Origin: Marinoscillum luteum
GTDB lineage: Bacteria > Bacteroidota > Bacteroidia > Cytophagales > Cyclobacteriaceae
Direction: 5' to 3'
Length of the DNA: 64,000 bases
NCBI RefSeq assembly: GCF_044005705.1
Contig: NZ_JBIPKE010000013.1
Coordinates: 200,788 to 264,787 of the forward strand
This document shows positions 26,410 to 35,098 of this stretch, one piece after another. The stretch's first letter is position 1; each line of letters begins with the position of its first letter. The notes below the pieces were generated by a model that saw nothing but the letters and a program-made list of their open reading frames with translations, was not told where the DNA came from and did not search any database. The position numbers and the translations under genes are program-made.

Positions 26410-27300
26410 ATGGAACAGAAAACCCGTACAAAAAGGAAATTAGGGAGCTATCCCTTCGTGAGTGTTACGTTTAGCATCACGCTGGCACTCTTTGTCATTG
26501 GTCTATTTGGCCTGATGGCTCTGCATGCCAATAAGTTGACGAGCATCATTCAGGAAAACATAGAATTGCAGGTCTTTTTGAATAAACAGATTTCTGCTGG
26601 TGAGGTGAGTAAGATCAATCGCACCATAGGCTCCAAAGCCTATGTCATCAAAGAAAATAATGAGCCCAGAATAAGACTGGTAACCAAAGACGAGGCAGCC
26701 GCCCAGTTCATTGAAGATACCGGAGAGGATTTCAAGGAGTTTTTGGGAGATAATCCACTTCGCGATGTGCTGATCATCAATGTGAAAACGACCTATCAGT
26801 CCGCTGATTCACTGAAAATGATCAAGAAGGACATAGAGAAGATGAGTGGAGTCTACGAAGTGTCTTACGTAGAATCCCTGGTTGAGAGTATCAATGAAAA
26901 CCTGGCCAAGATTGGCGTCATATTAATCGGATTTTTCACGATTCTGCTCATTGTAGTGGTTATCCTGATCAATAATACCATCAAATTGGCCTTATTCTCC
27001 CAGCGCTTTCTTATTCGCAGTATGCAGCTTGTAGGCGCCACTTCCGGATTTATTCGAAAGCCTTTTCTCAAACGCTCCATTTGGTATGGTTTTCTGGCCG
27101 GTCTTTTTTCATCTTTAATGCTTCTGGCGCTGCTGATGTATGCCAACCAGCGCATAGAGGATATCAGAGCGCTTCAGGATTTCAAAAATTTAGGAATACT
27201 TTTCGGAGGATTAATCGTTTTGGGAATTACCGTGGGCTTTTTGAGTACCTACCGGGCAGTTAAAAAATATTTACAAATGTCATTAGACGAACTTTACTAG
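26410..27300 (+). CDS. ftsX: Cell division protein FtsX
   Basis: Membrane partner of FtsE in the ABC-like complex that activates peptidoglycan hydrolases at the division site. It has 296 residues, an N-terminal membrane segment (VSVTFSITLALFVIGLFGLMAL), a periplasmic loop of about 130 residues, and three C-terminal membrane segments, as in the family. LVGATSGFIRKPFLKRSIWYGFLAG is the conserved cytoplasmic loop. ftsE is not adjacent, which is common in Bacteroidota. It opens a compact operon: DUF3098, uppP, truB, ribF, two M48 proteases and gldC follow with gaps of at most 7 bases or overlaps. Confidence 0.92.
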   Translation: MEQKTRTKRKLGSYPFVSVTFSITLALFVIGLFGLMALHANKLTSIIQENIELQVFLNKQISAGEVSKINRTIGSKAYVIKENNEPRIRLVTKDEAAAQFIEDTGEDFKEFLGDNPLRDVLIINVKTTYQSADSLKMIKKDIEKMSGVYEVSYVESLVESINENLAKIGVILIGFFTILLIVVVILINNTIKLALFSQRFLIRSMQLVGATSGFIRKPFLKRSIWYGFLAGLFSSLMLLALLMYANQRIEDIRALQDFKNLGILFGGLIVLGITVGFLSTYRAVKKYLQMSLDELY

Positions 27301-27303
27301 CTT

Positions 27304-27531
27304 ATGTCAGACCAACATAAATTCGCCTTTCAAAAGGCCAATTATATCATCATGCTTGCCGGAGTACTTACTCTGGTGATAGGTTTTTTCATCATGGCTT
27401 CAGATAGCGAACCCTACGGCTTTGGTTTTCTCGGCCTTACGCTCGGACCAATAGTGGTGATGCTTGGTTTTTTGATTGAGTTCGTAGCCATCTTTTACAA
27501 AGGGAAGAAATCAGAATCAGATAGCCAATAA
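27304..27531 (+). CDS. DUF3098 two-helix membrane protein
   Basis: A 75-residue protein with two membrane segments (about residues 14-32 and 38-62). FAFQKANYIIMLAGVLTLVIGF matches the start of DUF3098, a small family found in Bacteroidota beside ftsX and uppP. Function unknown; a link to envelope growth is suggested only by position. It lies 3 bases after ftsX and 6 bases before uppP. Confidence 0.85.
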   Translation: MSDQHKFAFQKANYIIMLAGVLTLVIGFFIMASDSEPYGFGFLGLTLGPIVVMLGFLIEFVAIFYKGKKSESDSQ

Positions 27532-27537
27532 CAGCCT

Positions 27538-28335
27538 ATGACCTGGATTGAGGCGTTAATTCTTGGGATTATTCAGGGATTAACTGAGTTTTTGCCAGTG
27601 AGCAGTAGCGGACATCTGGAGATGGGTACAGTGCTGTTGGGGGTAAAGTCAGAAGAGAATTTACTGTTTGCTGTCATTGTACATGCGGCTACCGCATTGA
27701 GCACCATTGTGGTTTTCAGGAAAGATATTGGGGAGATCATTGCAGGCTTGTTTCAGTTCAAATGGAACGAGTCCTGGGATTTTGGCATCAAAATCATTAT
27801 TTCCATGATTCCGGTTGGCATTGTAGGGGTGTTTTTCGAAGATGAAATTACCGCCCTTTTTACCGGAAACCTGTTGCTGGTAGGGAGTATGCTATTGGTC
27901 ACCTCGGCACTGCTGTTCTTTTCGCATTTCAAAAAGAATAACGAGAAGCCTGTGAGCAAGCCGCACGCCCTTATCATTGGGCTGGCTCAGGCCGTGGCCA
28001 TTCTGCCCGGCATCTCCAGGTCTGGAGCCACCATTGCCACTGCATTGCTCCTGGGTGTTGAAAAGAACAAAGCCACACGATTTTCATTTTTGATGGTGCT
28101 CATTCCCATATTGGGAGCAAGCATGTTGAAGCTAAAAGACTACTTTGAAGCCCCTGCTGCATATGAGGGGCTATCAGGACCTTCCATGGTGGTAGGGTTC
28201 CTGGCAGCATTCCTGGCAGGCTACGTAGCATGCAAATGGATGATTGGTATTGTGAGAAAAGGTAAACTCACCTACTTCGCGGCATATTGTCTGGTTATTG
28301 GACTCATTGCCATTATTTCTCAGATATGGATTTAA
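27538..28335 (+). CDS. uppP: Undecaprenyl-diphosphatase UppP (BacA)
   Basis: Inner-membrane phosphatase that recycles undecaprenyl diphosphate, the lipid carrier for cell wall synthesis; it also confers bacitracin resistance. It has 265 residues with about eight membrane segments. Both active-site motifs are intact: QGLTEFLPVSSSGHLE near the N-terminus and LPGISRSGATIATALLLG in the middle. Its 3' end overlaps the truB start by 10 bases. Confidence 0.95.
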   Translation: MTWIEALILGIIQGLTEFLPVSSSGHLEMGTVLLGVKSEENLLFAVIVHAATALSTIVVFRKDIGEIIAGLFQFKWNESWDFGIKIIISMIPVGIVGVFFEDEITALFTGNLLLVGSMLLVTSALLFFSHFKKNNEKPVSKPHALIIGLAQAVAILPGISRSGATIATALLLGVEKNKATRFSFLMVLIPILGASMLKLKDYFEAPAAYEGLSGPSMVVGFLAAFLAGYVACKWMIGIVRKGKLTYFAAYCLVIGLIAIISQIWI

Positions 28336-29009
28336 ATGCCTACACAGAAGGACAAATACTGCTCATAGACAAGCCGCTGACCTGGACTTCCTTCGACGTG
28401 GTGAAAAAACTGCGCTACGCACTAAAGGTCAAGAAAATCGGGCATGCAGGAACCTTGGATCCTTTGGCTACAGGTTTGCTGTTGATCGGTACAGGCAAGT
28501 TCACCAAAAAACTGAATGAGCTACAGGGGCTGGATAAAACCTACGAGGGTATTATCACCATCGGAAAAACCACTCCATCCTATGACCTGGAGACAGAGTT
28601 TGACTCTGAGGCTGATGTCAGTCACTTGACCATGGAAGACCTTCAGGCTGCAGCGCTGAAGCTCACTGGCCCCATAGATCAGGTGCCGCCAGCTCACTCT
28701 GCGGTGAAGGTGAATGGGGAGCGGGCATATAAAAAAGCCAGAAAGAATATTGAAGTAAAGCTGGATCCTCGAAGTATCACCATCCATGAGTTTCAATTGT
28801 TGAAGGTGGAGGGGGCTGATGTTCATTTTCACATTAGCTGCTCCAAAGGAACCTATATCCGTAGCATCGCCAGGGATTTCGGTGAAATACTGGGAGTGGG
28901 AGGACACCTCTCCAGTCTGAGACGAACCAGTATTGGCGAGTACCAGGTGAGTGATGCTGAAGATTTGGAAGCGTTTGTTGCCAAAGTTCGTGACTATGAA
29001 ACTGATTGA
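28326..29009 (+). CDS. truB: tRNA pseudouridine-55 synthase TruB
   Basis: Makes pseudouridine 55 in the T-loop of tRNAs. It has 227 residues. The catalytic aspartate is in GHAGTLDPLATG, and IDKPLTWTSFDVVKK and SKGTYIRSIARD are conserved. The start at 28326 overlaps uppP by 10 bases and is preferred over an ATG at 28287 that would add residues not found in the family. The protein stops soon after the catalytic fold and lacks the long C-terminal PUA part of E. coli TruB, as in other Bacteroidota. ribF overlaps its 3' end by 14 bases. Confidence 0.95.
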   Translation: MDLNAYTEGQILLIDKPLTWTSFDVVKKLRYALKVKKIGHAGTLDPLATGLLLIGTGKFTKKLNELQGLDKTYEGIITIGKTTPSYDLETEFDSEADVSHLTMEDLQAAALKLTGPIDQVPPAHSAVKVNGERAYKKARKNIEVKLDPRSITIHEFQLLKVEGADVHFHISCSKGTYIRSIARDFGEILGVGGHLSSLRRTSIGEYQVSDAEDLEAFVAKVRDYETD

Positions 29010-29931
29010 TGACCTTTCTCAGTTTGCTGCACCGGCATATTCGGTAGTGACCAGCGGCACTTTCGACGGGGTGCATGTGGGACATCAGAAAATTCTTCAA
29101 AAAATTGTGCAGGAAGCACGAAAGAGAGATGGCAAGAGCATTGTGCTTACGTTCTGGCCACATCCACGATTCGTCTTGAAAAAGGATGCCGGTGATCTGA
29201 AGTTGTTGACAACTTTCGAAGAGAAAGTGGAACTATTGGCTCAAAATGGCATTGACTATTTAGTCAAAATACCTTTTACTAAAGAATTCTCAGAGCTCAC
29301 CTCAGACCAGTTCATCAGGCAAGTGCTCGTGGAAAAGCTCAATACAAAGCTGTTGGTGATCGGTTATGACCACAGATTTGGAAAAAACAGAGAAGGTGGC
29401 TTTGACTATCTGATGGAACATTCAGGTGAGTATGGTTTTGCCATCAAGGAAATATCCAGAAAGGATATTGAGGATGTGGGGGTGAGCTCCACCCTGATTA
29501 GAAACTCCCTTGCCGAGGGCAACATTCACATTGCCAACGATTTTCTAGGAAGGCCATACAGTCTTTCCGGTTTTGTGAAAGATGGTGATAGGATTGGTCG
29601 GAGTATTGGATTTCCAACGGCTAATATCGACGTGCCGGAAGCTTACAAACTCATTCCGGCGGATGGAGCCTATGCCGTGTTGGTGAGTCTTGAGGGGCAG
29701 AAATTTCAGGGAATGCTAAACATTGGTCAGCGGCCCACAGTTTCTGGTGAGGAGCGCAGGATTGAAGTAAATCTGTTTAATTTTGATGCGGATATCTATA
29801 ATCAACGCCTCACAATTGAGTTCATTAAGTTATTGAGGACAGAGAGAAAATTTGAAAGTATTGAGCGGTTGAAAGAGCAACTCTCTCTGGATAAACTGGA
29901 AGCAATTCGGATTTTAAACCAACAGTCATGA
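28996..29931 (+). CDS. ribF: Bifunctional riboflavin kinase/FAD synthetase
   Basis: Phosphorylates riboflavin to FMN and adenylates FMN to FAD. It has 311 residues. The N-terminal nucleotidyltransferase domain has TSGTFDGVHVGHQKIL; the C-terminal kinase domain has GRPYSLSGFVKDGDRIGR and GFPTANI. The start at 28996 overlaps truB by 14 bases; a TTG or ATG further upstream is not supported. truB-ribF adjacency is widespread in bacteria. It overlaps the next gene by four bases (ATGA). Confidence 0.95.
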   Translation: MKLIDDLSQFAAPAYSVVTSGTFDGVHVGHQKILQKIVQEARKRDGKSIVLTFWPHPRFVLKKDAGDLKLLTTFEEKVELLAQNGIDYLVKIPFTKEFSELTSDQFIRQVLVEKLNTKLLVIGYDHRFGKNREGGFDYLMEHSGEYGFAIKEISRKDIEDVGVSSTLIRNSLAEGNIHIANDFLGRPYSLSGFVKDGDRIGRSIGFPTANIDVPEAYKLIPADGAYAVLVSLEGQKFQGMLNIGQRPTVSGEERRIEVNLFNFDADIYNQRLTIEFIKLLRTERKFESIERLKEQLSLDKLEAIRILNQQS

Positions 29932-30746
29932 AAGTACTAAAGTTAAATGCATCATTGATCATCATGATCATCTTGTCGGGGTGTGTGGCTTCCGGAGGAA
30001 GGGTCACTTCATTGCTTTTTGCACCTTCGGATGACAAGAAGCTGGGTGAGCAGGTGAGCCAGGAGATCGCAAACAACCCTGCCGAGTATCCGGTATTATC
30101 TGAGAGCAAATACCCTCAGGCTTATCAGTACCTCAATGCCATGCGGGACAAAATACTGGCCAGCAATGATATAGATTATAAAAGTGAGTTTGCCTGGGAG
30201 CTGAAAATCATTCAGGATGACCAAGTCCTCAATGCTTTTGCCACACCAGGGGGCTACATCTATGTGTATACAGGCCTGATCAAATACCTGGAGAAAGCCG
30301 ATGACCTGGCGGGTGTGATGGGGCACGAAATTGCCCACGCCGACAGGAGGCATTCGATCAAGCAATTGGAAAAACAATATGGGTTGAACATCCTACTCAG
30401 CATAGCGCTAGGTAATGAACCAACTCAATTGGCACAAATTGCCGCGCAGCTGGCAGGTACTGGAGCTGTTTTGAAGTTTAGCAGAAATGCAGAAGCAGAG
30501 GCGGATGAATATTCAGTGAAGTACCTGGGCGATACCCCTTATGCCTGTAATGGAGCCGCTTCTTTTTTTCAGAAGCTATTGGATCAGGGACAAACCGGAG
30601 GCACACCGGAGTTTCTGAGTACTCATCCCAGCCCCAAAAGCAGGGTGAGTGATATCAATGCCACGGCTCAGTCAGCAGCATGCAGTACAGCCCTGATCAA
30701 AGAGACTGGTATGAATTATGCTCAGTTTAAAGCCAGCCTTCCTTAA
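29928..30746 (+). CDS. M48-family metalloprotease, lipoprotein (copy 1)
   Basis: A 272-residue zinc peptidase of the HtpX/BepA-like M48 family. The lipobox is ILSGC (Cys19), so the mature protein is lipid-anchored and probably periplasmic. The zinc motif is HEIAH (residues 133-137), and the third ligand lies in the EAEAD segment near residue 189. BepA-like members degrade or help fold outer-membrane proteins. There is no TPR domain, unlike BepA. It overlaps ribF by 4 bases; a close paralog follows 7 bases later. Confidence 0.88.
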   Translation: MKVLKLNASLIIMIILSGCVASGGRVTSLLFAPSDDKKLGEQVSQEIANNPAEYPVLSESKYPQAYQYLNAMRDKILASNDIDYKSEFAWELKIIQDDQVLNAFATPGGYIYVYTGLIKYLEKADDLAGVMGHEIAHADRRHSIKQLEKQYGLNILLSIALGNEPTQLAQIAAQLAGTGAVLKFSRNAEAEADEYSVKYLGDTPYACNGAASFFQKLLDQGQTGGTPEFLSTHPSPKSRVSDINATAQSAACSTALIKETGMNYAQFKASLP

Positions 30747-30753
30747 GTAGCCT

Positions 30754-31569
30754 ATGAAAACAATGAGAATTTTATCCCGAGTTTTAGTCTTAGCGCTTTT
30801 GCCATTTTCAATGGCTTGTGACAAGAATGGAGACGTGAGTTTTTTTTCGATCGAACAAGACAAAGAGTTGGGCGCACAGGTGGCTGCACAGATTGCCTCA
30901 GACACCAGCTTCAATATATTGTCAGCGTCGGAATACCCGGAGGCTTATGCCTATCTGGAGAGCATGAAAAATGTCATCCTTAATTCCGGTAGCGTCAGCT
31001 ATAAAGATGAATTTGCCTGGAAGTTGCACATCATTGATGATGATGTACTCAATGCTTTCGCTACCCCGGGAGGTTATATTTATGTCTATACAGGTTTGAT
31101 TAAATACCTGGAAAAAGCCGATGACCTGGCAGGAGTGATGGGCCATGAGATTGCCCATGCGGATCAGCGACACAGTTCTAAACAACTCCAAAAGGCCTAT
31201 GGAGTTCAGATTCTTCTGAGCATTGCGCTGGGAGAAGATGCATCACAGCTAGCACAGGTAGCCGGTCAGATCGCGGGTACCGGGGCTATTTTGGCATTTA
31301 GCAGAAGTGCTGAGACAGAAGCAGATGATTTTTCTGTGCAGTACCTGTCCGATACAGATTACGCCTGCAATGGTGCCGCTAGTTTCTTCCAGAAGTTATT
31401 AGACGAAGGGCAGGGAGGGAGTACACCTGTTTTTTTGAGCACCCATCCTTTACCTGGCAACAGAGTAGCAGATATCAATGCCAAAGCAGACAAGCTGGGC
31501 TGTGATACCGGCACCATTACTGAAAGTGGATTTACTTACCAAGATTTTAAAAATAGCTTACCTGAATGA
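30754..31569 (+). CDS. M48-family metalloprotease, lipoprotein (copy 2)
   Basis: A 271-residue paralog of the preceding gene with a lipobox SMAC near residue 22, the zinc motif HEIAH and the third-ligand segment ETEADD. The central stretch from LNAFATPGGYIYVYTG to GHEIAHAD is the same in both proteins, while their DNA differs at many synonymous positions, so the duplication is old. Differences lie in the N-terminal third and the C-terminus. It overlaps gldC by four bases. Confidence 0.88.
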   Translation: MKTMRILSRVLVLALLPFSMACDKNGDVSFFSIEQDKELGAQVAAQIASDTSFNILSASEYPEAYAYLESMKNVILNSGSVSYKDEFAWKLHIIDDDVLNAFATPGGYIYVYTGLIKYLEKADDLAGVMGHEIAHADQRHSSKQLQKAYGVQILLSIALGEDASQLAQVAGQIAGTGAILAFSRSAETEADDFSVQYLSDTDYACNGAASFFQKLLDEGQGGSTPVFLSTHPLPGNRVADINAKADKLGCDTGTITESGFTYQDFKNSLPE

Positions 31570-31898
31570 AAAAATCAGACATCAATATTACCGTAGAGTT
31601 GGATGACCAGAACATTCCTGAGAAGATTACCTGGGATGCGGATGAAAAGGATCAGCCTGGTGCTTCTGAAACCAAATCCATGAGCTTGTCACTTTGGGAT
31701 GAGAAGACCAAAAACACGCTACGCATAGACCTCTGGACCAAGGACATGCCGGTGGAAGATATGAAGCGGTTTTACATCGATTGCCTGGGCGGGCTGGCAC
31801 AGTCCGTACTCAATAGCACCGGAGATGAATACATGTCATCGGAGCTCAATGCACTCTGTGACCGGTTTGTGACTCACCTGAAAGATGAGGTGGGTTAG
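31566..31898 (+). CDS. gldC: Gliding motility protein GldC
   Basis: A 110-residue soluble protein that matches GldC, found in gliding Bacteroidota, where it aids gliding without being essential in Flavobacterium johnsoniae. Recognisable segments: DINITVELDDQNIPEKITWDA, then SMSLSLWD, LRIDLWTKDMPV and MKRFYIDCLGGLAQSV. gldB is not adjacent. It overlaps the M48 gene by 4 bases and is the last gene of the ftsX operon, with a terminator 22 bases later. Confidence 0.9.
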   Translation: MKKSDINITVELDDQNIPEKITWDADEKDQPGASETKSMSLSLWDEKTKNTLRIDLWTKDMPVEDMKRFYIDCLGGLAQSVLNSTGDEYMSSELNALCDRFVTHLKDEVG

Positions 31899-31920
31899 TA
31901 GAATGTCTAAAGATATGATG

Positions 31921-31952
31921 AAAAAGCCTGTTGATGCCAACAGGCTTTTTTT
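31921..31952 (+). terminator. Terminator of the ftsX-gldC operon
   Basis: A 13-bp stem (31921-31933 with 31938-31950), a 4-base loop and a T run. Confidence 0.9.
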
Positions 31953-32063
31953 ATGGTCAAAATTGATCGTTTGATCAGAATACCTATGGTTTTAGGGAGA
32001 AAATCTTGATATTTTTATCTAATATTAGCTTTTACTATCATACTTACATTAACCTCTACCCAA

Positions 32064-35021
32064 ATGACGATTTCAAGGATCAAATTTTACCTGAGTTTCC
32101 TTCTGCTTTGTTTAATTGGTATGCATGCATACGGTCAGGTGACCATCGCCGGTCAGGTGACAGACGAGCGAACGGGAGAATCACTCATCGGAGTAAACGT
32201 GCTGGTGAAAGGAACGGTACTGGGTACCATTACCGATGTTCAGGGAAACTTTAATTTGAAAATCACCTCACCTCCACCGGTGACCCTGGTGATTTCCTTT
32301 GTGGGATTTGAGCGGCAGGAAATAGAAATTGATCAGGCGGTCATTTCCAACCTTCAGGTGAAGATGACAGAGTCTTTTATGCTGGGGCAGGAAGTCGTGG
32401 TTTCAGCCTCGCGTGTTGAGGAGAGCATTTTGCAATCTCCCGTGAGTATTGAGAAAATGGACATACTTGCTGTTCAAAACACCTCTTCAGATACCTATTA
32501 CAAGGCGATAGCTAACCTGAAAGGAGTGGATGTGGCTTCCAGTAGTATCAATTTTCAGATTATCAATGCGAGAGGTTTTGGTAATACTGGTAATACACGT
32601 TTTGTGCAGCTGATCGACGGGATGGATACACAGGCCCCGGCGCTTAACTTTCCGATAGGTAATCTTAATGGTCCCTCAGAGCTGGATGTAGAAAGTGTAG
32701 AATTGATTCCGGGGGCTTCTTCAGCATTGTACGGCCCCAGTGCATTCAATGGTGTGCTGCTCATCAATAGTAAAAATGCTTTTGACTATCAGGGAGCAAG
32801 TGCTTTTGTGAAGACAGGAGTGAACCACGTGGGTAGCTCTGCAGACCAGGGCCCGGCATTGATGAAAGAGGCTTCTATTCGATATGCAAAGGCTTTTAAC
32901 AACAAATTCGCTTTTAAGATAAACGGTAGCTACTCCAAAGCCGATGACTGGCACGGAACAGACGCTGCGGACAGAAATGCTGACTTCAACCCATTGGCAT
33001 CCGTAGGTGGTGAAAACCCTGGGGCTGACAGGTTGCACTTCCATGGAGATGAGGCAGGTATCAACCTGGCCATATTCCCATTTAGTGCGGCGTTTGGTAC
33101 CATAGCCAGAACCACCCAGTTTGAGAATGGAAGGTTTGCTTCTAACTACATGAATGCTGGAGATTTACCCAATCATGTGGCAACGATCACTCCCTACAAG
33201 GAAGTGGATCTGATCAACTATGGTGCAGAAAACATGAAGGTGAATACAGGTCTCTACTATAGGATCACCGATAACATGGAGCTTAGTTACTTGTACAATG
33301 CTGGTTTCGGTACCAGTATCTACACCGGAGCTCAGCGTTATTCTCTTTCCAATTTTGGGATTCAGCAGCACCGTTTGCAGCTCCGTGGAGACAACTTTTT
33401 CCTACGGGCTTATGGCACCTTTGAAAATTCGGGAGACTCTTATATCACGGAGTTCTTGGCCAAGCGGGTAAACGACTTAATGGTTGGTTACAACTTCGGG
33501 GATTACCACAACGGGTTTAATCCGTTTGAGAACCAGGGGAAAGGGGACCTTACAGGGTATTTGGTGGATTATGGTATTGAATACCTTCGCTCTATCAGTG
33601 ATCAGGGCTATCAGCCGGGTGAAATCGCTGCATTGAGTGAGGCAGAGCGTCTGCAAGTGCAGCAGAATGCGCATCAGTATGCCCGCTCTACGGTGGATGA
33701 TCGATACATCATGGATCCCAAAACAGGTACGGTGGTAGATGGAGAAGGTAATACGCTTACTTTCGAAGATGTGAAGAAGGAGGCATTGAAAGGGACCATC
33801 CCGAACGGACCAAGCTTCGCAGATAAGTCGGCCATGTACCATGCAGAAGGGCAGTATGATTTTAAAAATGAAATTGATTTTATGGAGCTCCAGATGGGAG
33901 CCAGTTTCAGGATTTATGATCTGGGCTCTAAGGGAACGATTTTTCCGGATACTGTAGGAAATGAAATTGCCATCAAGGAGTATGGAGTTTACGCACAGGC
34001 AGGTAAAAGGCTCACCGATAACTTCAAACTATCAGGATCTGTGCGCTATGATAAAAACGAAAACTTTAAAGGGCAGGTAAACCCTAGAATCTCAGGAGTA
34101 TTTACGTTCAATAAAACTCATAATATCAGAGCTTCCGTGCAGACTGGTTTTAGGTTTCCTACCACCCAGGGGCAGTATATCAACCTGGATGTGCTTTCCA
34201 GTAGATTGCTAGGTGGATTGCCTCAGTTTTATGAGCAGTATCTTCCTGATCCGGAAAATAACTACTACTACTCAGGAGCATCGGTGAATGCTTTCCGAAA
34301 TAACATTTTTTCCGGCCAGGAGATATCTGAAGCCGCCACTGCCTTGGTGAGAAGGACTGACTTTAGTCCGGTAAAACCCGAGCAGGTAAAATCCATTGAA
34401 GTGGGTTACAAGAGTCTGATCCAGAATAAGCTGCTAGTGGACATGGTATATTACTACAATAGCTATTCAGATTTTATTACACAGGAGTTGGTAGTAAAAG
34501 CCCAAAAGGATACTGATGGCGAGCCCAATTACCTGACTATTTTGAGAAGTAATGCAGACAATGCATTTTCTATCTACACCAACCTGGATAACCAAGTGAC
34601 CACACACGGAGCAGCGCTAGGCCTGACCTACAACCTGGTCAAAGGATATCAAATAGGAGGAAACTATACCTGGAGTAAATTCATAAGCGGTTATGATGAG
34701 AATGTACTGAATGACTTCAATACACCTGAGCACAAATTCAATGTCAATTTCGGGAACAGAAAAGTGACGGATATTTTCGGGTTCAATGTTACCTACAGAT
34801 GGCAGGAAGCTTTCAGATGGGAATCTTCATTTGCCAGGGGCCCTGTGCCAGCCTATGGCACGCTGGATGCCCAGGTTTCTTTAAAATTGGATAACCTGAG
34901 GTCAATTTTGAAAATTGGTGGGTCCAATGTTCTGAATAATTACTATATTCAAAGTCTGGGAGGACCCAATATTGGTTCCATCTATTATGTATCCATCAGT
35001 TTTGATGAATTAATGAACTAA
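32064..35021 (+). CDS. TonB-dependent receptor with CarboxypepD_reg-like N-terminus
   Basis: A 985-residue outer-membrane receptor. A signal peptide (to about residue 25, MHAYGQ) is followed by a CarboxypepD_reg-like domain (VTIAGQVTDERTGESLIGVNV), a plug domain (about 115-240, with the YGPSAFNGVLLINSK segment), and a beta-barrel ending in an aromatic-rich strand (IYYVSISFDELMN). It has no SusD partner and is not a SusC-type receptor: the gene is alone, with terminators on both sides. The substrate cannot be determined. Confidence 0.9.
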   Translation: MTISRIKFYLSFLLLCLIGMHAYGQVTIAGQVTDERTGESLIGVNVLVKGTVLGTITDVQGNFNLKITSPPPVTLVISFVGFERQEIEIDQAVISNLQVKMTESFMLGQEVVVSASRVEESILQSPVSIEKMDILAVQNTSSDTYYKAIANLKGVDVASSSINFQIINARGFGNTGNTRFVQLIDGMDTQAPALNFPIGNLNGPSELDVESVELIPGASSALYGPSAFNGVLLINSKNAFDYQGASAFVKTGVNHVGSSADQGPALMKEASIRYAKAFNNKFAFKINGSYSKADDWHGTDAADRNADFNPLASVGGENPGADRLHFHGDEAGINLAIFPFSAAFGTIARTTQFENGRFASNYMNAGDLPNHVATITPYKEVDLINYGAENMKVNTGLYYRITDNMELSYLYNAGFGTSIYTGAQRYSLSNFGIQQHRLQLRGDNFFLRAYGTFENSGDSYITEFLAKRVNDLMVGYNFGDYHNGFNPFENQGKGDLTGYLVDYGIEYLRSISDQGYQPGEIAALSEAERLQVQQNAHQYARSTVDDRYIMDPKTGTVVDGEGNTLTFEDVKKEALKGTIPNGPSFADKSAMYHAEGQYDFKNEIDFMELQMGASFRIYDLGSKGTIFPDTVGNEIAIKEYGVYAQAGKRLTDNFKLSGSVRYDKNENFKGQVNPRISGVFTFNKTHNIRASVQTGFRFPTTQGQYINLDVLSSRLLGGLPQFYEQYLPDPENNYYYSGASVNAFRNNIFSGQEISEAATALVRRTDFSPVKPEQVKSIEVGYKSLIQNKLLVDMVYYYNSYSDFITQELVVKAQKDTDGEPNYLTILRSNADNAFSIYTNLDNQVTTHGAALGLTYNLVKGYQIGGNYTWSKFISGYDENVLNDFNTPEHKFNVNFGNRKVTDIFGFNVTYRWQEAFRWESSFARGPVPAYGTLDAQVSLKLDNLRSILKIGGSNVLNNYYIQSLGGPNIGSIYYVSISFDELMN

Positions 35022-35045
35022 ACGGTTTTATCACCAATCTAACCG

Positions 35046-35075
35046 AAGCCCTTTCCATTTGGATAGGGCTTTTTT
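35046..35075 (+). terminator. Terminator after the TonB receptor gene
   Basis: 11-bp arms with one mismatch (AAGCCCTTTCC 35046-35056, GGATAGGGCTT 35061-35071), a 4-base loop and a T tail. Confidence 0.75.
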
Positions 35076-35098
35076 CATGGATTTGCGATATTTAGGAT

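Noticed and set aside
32064..35021. SusC-type starch or glycan receptor
   Set aside because: No SusD-like gene follows; a terminator comes directly after, so it is a stand-alone TonB receptor.
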